From Siphonodentalium dalli (Eukaryota; Mollusca; Scaphopoda; Gadilida; Siphonodentaliidae): a DNA stretch of 64,000 bases. Positions 57,116 to 64,000 of the stretch are shown here, piece by piece. The notes below the pieces were generated by a model. The model was not told the DNA's origin. It worked only from the letters and a program-made list of their open reading frames with translations, and made no database searches. The position numbers and the translations under genes were made by a program. The stretch spans positions 63,210,609 to 63,274,608 of the forward strand of contig CP136066.1 of assembly GCA_032622095.1 (NCBI GenBank), written 5' to 3'. Position 1 is the stretch's first letter, and each line of letters begins with the position of its first letter.

Positions 57116-60100
57116 ATTATGTTTTAGATGGAAGAAATGAATTTTTTTCGATGATAACATTTAACATGGTATTTGCCATTAAAATCGATTTATGTTGATA
57201 AAACTGTCATTTTTCAAAAATTTCAACGCTGAGACTTCGTGTGTCTGTGTGTAATACTTATATATTCATAATATGGCAGGGTACAGCACGTAATTTTTTT
57301 TAGATGGAAGAAATGAATTTTTTTCGATGATAAAATTTAAGTTATTTTAACACATGATTTCCCATTAATATCGATTTATGTCGATAAAACTGTCATTTTT
57401 CAAAATTTTGAGCTGAGACTTGGTGTGTCTGTGTGTAATACTTATATATTCTTAAAATGACAGAGTCTAGCGCGTAATTATATTTTAGATGGAAGAAATT
57501 GAATTTGTTTTCGATAAAAAACTTACAGCGTGGACGGGTCATCGAGTACACGCATTTTGTAAACAAGCTTTTGTCAATAGCCGTTATGGTCAAACTAAAC
57601 CTTTTTCGACCGGGACAGCAGATCCGAATAGTAGCTAAGATGTATTTAGATAGAATTATCAAAAGAATTTGACCGATTAGGGTGCATTTTAAGAGAATCG
57701 AGTGGAGAAATCTTGGTGACATTTTCACAAAAACACGCCGATTCGGCAATGACTGTACTTGCAGACGAGCGCTCGTTAATATTCATGCCAAGAAATGCAG
57801 GCGTCAAACTCATCTTTTTGGAAAGTTAATCCAACATTTATATATCAGAACAATCCTTCCAAAACACCTTCCAAGATATCCAAGAAAGTTTTAATAGCAT
57901 AGAAGACTGAACAGCCGAAATGAATGAATTAATAATCGCCAATGGAGGCTTCGCTTCGCAGTGACGGTTGGAAATTATCGGAATACGATAGGGGAACACT
58001 TTTCGTTCGTACTCATATTTCACCAATTTTTGTACCTGGCTTGCCTATCCTAAGTTTTACGGGAAAATGGCTAATTTTACTCTATTTGTCGTTATATACA
58101 TATTATTCATATTTATCACCCAATTTATTATTCATTTTCATGGAACAAATGTGTTAAAACAAACTTTGGCGGATTTCAACAATATTCGGTGTATGTGTCT
58201 AGGATCACCTCTGGATGGGAGGATCTGGGAGCTGTCAAATTTGAATAATTTTTATCCCGCTGGCAGCCATCTTGGATTTTACTCTTTTGACACACCCTGC
58301 AGAGCTTATCCTGTCCCACATCCGATCATCACCAAACTTCATATGGATATTCGGTGTGACCTCTCGATGGGTGCCAACCATTTTTTCCCGAATTGTGTAA
58401 AAAAAAAAAACATGGCTGCCAGTGGCCATCTTGGATTTTACTCTTTGTACGACCAAATCCTTTAGCACACCTTACATGTCACATTTCTCATCCAATCGTC
58501 ACCAAACTTCATATGGGTATTCGAGGTGACCTCTAGATGGGAGCCTCCATTTTTCCCCCAAAATTGGTTTTAAACAAACATGGGCATCAGCAGCCATCTT
58601 GGATTTTAAATGCCAATCCACCAGCACACCCTATACAGCTCACATTTATTGGAGAATTGTTTGAAACTTTACAATCTTGTTGGTTAATAAAAAGTAGGAA
58701 TGCTTCTATAATCATGATATGGAACATCAATGAAGGCGTGCCTCAATACACAACTTCTTCTGACTGGTATTATACCACGACATGCCCGAGTCACCAGATC
58801 TGATACATTTATGGCGTCTGTCTGAGGATTGTTTATATGCGTAGTTTACCGTATATCTTGTCCCGGACATTCTGCAATGCCTCGGAGGTCCACAATTGTT
58901 ATAAGATTATTTTTTTCTAGAATCAAATGAAAATTATGACTAATCGCCACCCCGAAAATGTTGTAATTAACTGATATAAATATACGAACCCGGTGGATTT
59001 AATTTTGCGTCGACGTGCACTGTCATTGATTTCCGTGAGAAGAAATTGAGATGATAATAAGATTCAAGGATAAAAACATTAATTCAGATCAAGTGATTTA
59101 CATATGCACCCGTGATTCGTATCGTATCTTGACAATGTATATCATTACAGTTCTACGATACATACATCTCGTTGTTGATCAATCACGCGATTGTAATAAT
59201 CAGGCAGATACGCATGGTGCCTATTTGGGGAAGAGGTTATTTCCTTGCAAAGCGAAAGTGACAGAGTCATGACACGATACGATACGTGTATTGTCTGAAA
59301 GTGTATCGCGATACATTGAATTCACAATGAATCGTTACAGTCCTTAGTAGTGGTCCTTAAAATGTGGTTCAAATATCTGCGAGAGCATACACTCAGAGTA
59401 GTTGTTTGCGACAATGTTCTGTGTCGGTCGAACATAACTTTTGTGCTATAACTTTTTAATACATGTATATGCTATACACTGGTTAATGGCAATACAGTTT
59501 ACTATAACTTTTGCAGTATAACCTTTAAATCTATGGTGCTCAGGGGCGTGTCGTTGAAGTAAAAATATGAATTAAAAATATATAATTTTAAAGATAGAGA
59601 GCCACTTTAAAGACCGATACGTATGTACCTGTATGCATACCAAAGTGGTTTTTAAAGAGGCGTGCTCGGTATAAATTTAGATATTTAATTTATATTTTAC
59701 CCTTTGTTACGGTGTGCGTGAACCACACATCGATATATAATAGCCAGATCAGGCTAAAATAGACCGATCGGTCTTCCTGGCACAGTGATCACTGTTGTAA
59801 AAGAGGGAATCTAAATTTCTTGACTATTGATATTATATTTGTTTGTCCCGGTAATCGTTATATGTCTATTTTGAATAGTCTCAGTTAATACATTTTTATT
59901 CCGTGTCTTTCAAAAAGAAATCAGAATTAATTTAGATTTAGATTTAGATTTAGCCATTACGATTAATCGGAAACTTTTTGTAGTAAATCTCAAACCGTTC
60001 CAATAAATTGTAAACAAGAAACATCTTTGCGATAAATCGCAAAGTAGTTTGCGGTTTATCGCAAAAAAGTTTACGATTTATCACAAATATGTTTGTGATT

Positions 60101-62352
60101 TATCGCAAAGTTGTTTTGCGATTTATTGCAAAGTAGTTTGCGATTCGCAATGATTTGCGATTTATCGCAATGTAGTTTTTGATTAATCGGGTTATTATAG
60201 ATTGATTGGTGGTTCAACCAGACCTGTTTAAGTAGTTTGCTTTAATATTATTACACACAAATTAAGAAATTTGGCCGGTTATTTTAGACATTCAGACAAA
60301 TTTTACTCCACGTGCAAGGAACAGATCATGGAAATCCTGAAATCGATGTATCAAACCTCGAATTAAGTACAAAAACCCGATCGAGGTTCTATAGTAATAC
60401 ATGTAATATAATGCGGATTATTTAATTTTTGCACTATACAATGGAGTCCAGGTAACTGATAGCACGATCTCGAAGAACCTCGATTTGGGTTTTATGCTTA
60501 AATCGATGTTTAACTCCGTGGCATCGTTTGAAATGTAACATGCCACATCGTTAAATTTGCCGTCGGACATTTTTCCTAATTTCGAGCGCTTGGTACCTGG
60601 GCAGATTTTCCACATAGTACCTACATATTGGGTACCCCATGGTACCTGGGCAGGCACCCCAGAGTACATGCCAGTGGATATTTGGTACACCAGAGTACCG
60701 ACAGTTTTGGATCTCCAGAGTACCAACAGTTTTTGTACTCACCGCGGGACAAGATCAGTAGCTACGTAGGTACTCCAGAGTAAATGTTTTTCGAGTGTAG
60801 TCTGTAAAATTCATCTTAACCGTACACACACAACAAATTATTCACAGTGGAAGTGGCCATATACGTACATGTACGACATCGAGTGTTGTTAATGACAACG
60901 ACGTGTGGTGCATATTAATTCGAAGGTGAGTCTACAGTATTGGTTATCCACCAAATTATTCCTATGCACAATGTAACTGTAAGTTTAGAGCCATGTGGTA
61001 ATTTGAGCTCCAAAATACACCTAACAATAATCGCTGTTGAATTTTCACCGATATCGAAATAGAGCGATTAATACCTCAAATATATATCTATAACCAGTAT
61101 ATTATTTCCCAGAAAGACGCATTCCAGTCATTAAAAGTAACAACTCGGTCACCCTTGAAATAGGAATTGTCCTGTTTCGGGTTAATGCTGCTGATTATGT
61201 TCCTATTTTCACTGAAGATATACAGTCCACGACATATTTTGTTTATGAACACTCGTAGCTGTGTGTTTTTGTTTAATTACTTATTGGCGGATGTAAACCC
61301 TTCCATGGAACCAGACGCATGAAGACTACTATAGACGAGCCTCATTTTAATCACGCAACAATCCAATTATTGAAAACTCCCCACCACCGTCATCATTTCA
61401 CGACTTCAGCTGTTCCCTCCTGTTTTCTAGTTTCTCATCCCCTCTCTCTCTCTCTCTCTCTCGACCTCCTGCTACCCATAACACTATCTTCTCCCTTATC
61501 TTTGCACCTTAACTCATGCAAATTCAGTTATATATCTCCATTTCGCCTAAAACCATTATTTCTAAACCTTCCCGTCTGATCTAAATCCCTACCTCACTTA
61601 TTATGGACGGGGCATGTCGCCAAAGAGGAGAAGACTTCATATAAGCCCTCGGACTTGTTGTCTGATCCTCGTTCCCAAACAGTAACTCGTCTATTTTGCA
61701 TATATGTGTCATCTGTATTATGTTATGTTATTTGTTTGGATTTGGAGATAAAAATATGTTTACACTAACTCGGACAAAATATTCCGGCCAGAGTACACAC
61801 TTGTTACGCCATTTTCCTTATTACATTTCAAGATCTGGAATCGGAAATGCGCGACTTTGTGAAGGTACACAAGTGTTTAGTTCTCTTACCTCGTAACTAT
61901 TATAACCTCACGCAATGCTCTCTCTTCATTGCGCTCATCAAAATAACTGCATAGCAACCACAGCTCTGGAGGTTACACAGAGGGGGGTCAGGAAAAAATT
62001 CCGGACACTAGCCGCAATAAATAAAAATTATGCCCTCTGGTTACCCACCACCTCCACTGCTTCAAATGACTATTTTACTCAGTTTTCCTGATCTTATCCG
62101 ATCAATATTCCGTATCACGATTATAGAAGCATTCCTTCTTTTTATTTACCAACAAGACTGTAAAGTTTCAAAACAATTCTCTAATAAATTTGGGCTCTAT
62201 GGTGTGCTGATTGATTGCCATTTGAAATCTAAGATGGCTGCTGGAGGCCATGTTTGTCTTAAACCCATTGGGGGGGGGGGTGAAGGCTCCCATCTAGAGA
62301 TTACCTCGAAAATTCATATAAAGTTTGGTGACGATTGGATGAGATGTGCGAA
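57116..62352 (+). repeat. 5.23-kb tandem unit 3
   Basis: Nearly identical to units 1-2, with private changes: an inserted ACATGTAT word near 59462, GGAGGTCC for GGGGGTCC near 58884, and a one-base change in a frame near 60700 (GTACCGACAG for GTAACGACAG). It is the only unit that continues into the complete right arm (62353-62815); units 1 and 2 are cut at GTGCGAAA. Confidence 0.93.
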
Positions 62353-62815
62353 AATGTGCTAAAGAATTTAGTCATACAAAGAGTAAAATACAAGATGGCC
62401 GCGGGCAACTATGTTTTTTTTACAAAATTCGGGAAAAAGTTGTAGGCACCAATCGAGAGGTCAAACTGAAGATCCATATGAAGGTTTGTGGTGATCGGAC
62501 AAGGGATAAGCCCTGCAGGGTGTGTTAAAGAATTTAGTGATGCAAAGAGTTAAATCCAAGATGGCTGTCAACTGCCATATTTTTCATACAAAATCATTCA
62601 AATTTGGTAGCTTCCATCTAGAGGTGATCCTAGTTTGTTTTAATACCATTGTTTTATTTTATTATGGTTCTTTGAATAGTCTATTTTTATTTGAAGAGTT
62701 CAATGAAGAGTTTACATCTATTTGAAGATTCTATTATTCTGTTATGTTTCCATTTATATCAGGTTGAATAAATGATTTTTAATAAAGCTATTTAAATCTT
62801 GAGCCTTTCCATGTC
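62353..62815 (-). repeat. Complete right arm of the 18-kb structure
   Basis: CAAGATGGCCGCGGGC (62391) and CCAAGATGGCTGTC (62558) blocks are the reverse of the 47700-48010 blocks. The terminal part 62675-62815 is the reverse of 44848-44985. It is more diverged from the unit arms than the units are from each other, so the arms predate the triplication. Confidence 0.8.
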
Positions 62816-63087
62816 GAAATTTCCAACGGTTGTAAAGCTTGGGGTGCAAGTTGAAAAGTCCCATCCCAATGTGAGTGCAAATGGGATTCTGAGAGTTTGG
62901 TCTCTTCAATGAGAGCTGCATAATTCGGAAATGTCAAGATGGTCACCCCCAACTGGAATGCTCTGGGCACGTCACTGTTTGACGCATATAAACTGGAACC
63001 AACAATGGTGATTTCTGTATTGGTCAAGAAAGAGTGCCGTAGATTTGAATGTGGACCGTCCCACATGAAAGGGTCATAGCTATAGCC
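62792..63087 (-). other. Unassigned open frame, possible exon, next to the right arm
   Basis: On the minus strand about 100 codons are open up to TAG inside the arm, reading for example FMWDGPHSNLRHSFLTNTE, SSLYASNSDVPRAFQLG and FPNYAALIEETKLSESHLH. Codon and residue usage look protein-like, and the composition changes where the inverted arm begins (…PLEIS|TWKGSRFK). I do not recognise the family. It may be an exon interrupted by the 18-kb structure or an older transposon gene; the sequence at the left end (44800-44847) does not obviously continue it. Confidence 0.3.
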
Positions 63088-63109
63088 ATGTGCATGTTAC
63101 GTGCAATAT

Positions 63110-63730
63110 ATCACAAGGCTCACCATATTGTAACGATAATATAATAAGCTGTTTATTTTCCGGAACTCTATTTTCGGACGCATATATCGCATGGCTATAA
63201 ATATGATCAGAAGCTAATTATGTAGCCAAACTAAATGGGAATTATGGACAGTGTACATATAGCTAAATACATGTTAGGAATGCATATAACCTGTACACTA
63301 CCATATTATGATGCTAAATAATCAGCGATTGTCCTGCCTTAAATAAGAATTACTTTTATCTCGGAAACTAAATCTTCACTAAACAAGGATGTTGGAGAAA
63401 ATTGCTCAGCTTAACGTGGTTTCAGTGAAAGAATGTGGATATTTTGCGAATTGATAACATCAGAAACGCATTGAATGGTTACGATGTATATGCAACTCAA
63501 CATTAGCCCTGCTACCAACCAGTAATTTCCCACAAACAGTAAGCCACACCATTGTTCATTAACAACAATGACATCATCGTGTCATTCGTTTAAGTTATGG
63601 AGCATTCAAATTCCGGCGCTATACATTTGTCGGCCAAATCGGCAATTAAAGCTATCGTGATTTAATGTAAGCAGTTTCTATCCCGAGGGACTTTATCACC
63701 ATAACCATATATTCAATCAGTAGGATGTTT
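63110..63730. other. Intergenic, no gene seen
   Basis: AT-rich, with no repeats or coding motif that I can support. Confidence 0.45.
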
Positions 63731-63731
63731 A

Positions 63732-64000
63732 TTAATGACCATTTATCATCAGTGAACACTTTTGTTGGGAGTGGTAGTTTTCTTTTGTTGAGCCTGTCGT
63801 TACGGACCAAAGGACTTCTGCCATCTCTTTCAACTTTGGAGTCTTGATCCTCATTTGGAGCTTGTCGTCACCGACAAGAGGACCAAGACAGTGGTTGCAT
63901 GCTTTGTAGATGTCATGCAAGTTTGTTTTCCTTGTTATCAATTTTGGTTTTCCGATATGATGAGCTTACTGTGTAGTTTTCAGGGGCGGGCCTGGTCTTC
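63732..64000 (-). other. Unassigned open frame at the right edge, possible exon
   Basis: The minus-strand frame is open from near the window edge to a TAA at about 63732. It contains RKTNLHDIYKACNHCLGPLV and RIKTPKLKEMAEVLWSV, with a CxxC pair (CNHC). Residue usage is protein-like and the frame may continue beyond the window. No family is recognised; its 3' edge may be a splice site or the true stop. Confidence 0.3.

Larger units (their letters stand above)
44848..62815. mobile_element. ~18-kb inverted-repeat structure enclosing a triplicated 5.2-kb unit
   Basis: The left end GACATGGAAAGGCTCAGATT (44848-) is the inverse of the right end, which finishes AATCTTGAGCCTTTCCATGTC (-62815). The outer arms stay aligned for about 140 bp (left 44848-44985, right 62675-62815; shared ATTTATTCAACCTGATATAAATG-type phrase). 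The inner arm (62353-62650) continues as the inverse of 47690-48010. The left arm is therefore split by about 2.7 kb (45000-47690) that holds small MITEs and 180-bp repeats. Three 5.23-kb direct repeats fill the body. I see no transposase and no clear target duplication. The simplest reading is a large non-autonomous transposon whose body was tandemly amplified. Confidence 0.7.

Noticed and set aside
46931-62528. Sets of 60-154-codon frames recurring three times
   Set aside because: Their threefold presence is due to the 5.23-kb DNA repeat. None carries a protein motif and several overlap on opposite strands.

Overview
The window reads as transposon-dense, AT-rich DNA from a marine invertebrate, most likely a bivalve mollusc. 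The grounds are eukaryotic splice-type signals, frequent ACATGTA/TACATGTA words, LINE and DNA-transposon remnants, and ~170-bp tandem repeats (with 'cataactctgg' and 'catccggaaac' words) that resemble the cores of pearl-type elements known from oysters. The species is an inference. There are no bacterial genes, operons or CRISPR arrays. I saw no convincing tRNA or rRNA.

Only one host gene is recognised with confidence: the first coding exon(s) of a Core-2/I-branching beta-1,6-N-acetylglucosaminyltransferase (GT14, GCNT-like) at 38794-39641. It has a type II membrane anchor, an in-frame 19-residue tandem repeat in the stem, and a splice donor where the catalytic domain breaks off. Other coding matter is mobile: a KDZ-type transposase fragment (2279-2640) and a LINE reverse-transcriptase 3' part (31115-32134, continuing at 38141-38650). 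A few unassigned open frames may be exons: 24814-24936, minus-strand frames at 34082-36133, and minus-strand frames at 62792-63087 and 63732-64000.

Layout. 1-1292: ~550-bp tandem repeat running off the left edge. 1641-15605: many TTAA-flanked inverted-repeat elements, a fold-back CCCAGGTGTACC minisatellite (4432-5225) and several tandem duplications. 17080-18765: fold-back element whose loop holds a 242-bp MITE with a 9-bp target duplication. 20014-20365: 21-bp minisatellite. 22084-22478: TTAA element whose two ends are each a hairpin. 23736-24791: non-autonomous hAT element with a perfect 8-bp duplication. 25-31 kb: mostly unassigned DNA with tandem duplications. 32131-38144: a 6-kb TTAA-flanked element inserted in the LINE; removing it with one TTAA keeps the LINE frame open. 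38.8-39.6 kb: GCNT-like exon. 41-44 kb: tandem repeats carrying a TA-flanked Tc1/mariner-like MITE. 44848-62815: an ~18-kb inverted-repeat-bounded structure containing three near-identical 5.23-kb direct repeats.

The main theme is a set of large non-coding elements (17.1-18.8, 32.1-38.1 and 44.8-62.8 kb) that share one architecture. Their long inverted arms are themselves divergent tandem repeats of about 130-340 bp, and each arm repeat carries a GCCATCTTGG / AAGATGGC(G/C/T)GC word that matches the YY1-type binding consensus. I see no transposase in any of them. They look like non-autonomous or fold-back transposons, two of which have grown by internal amplification or nested insertion.
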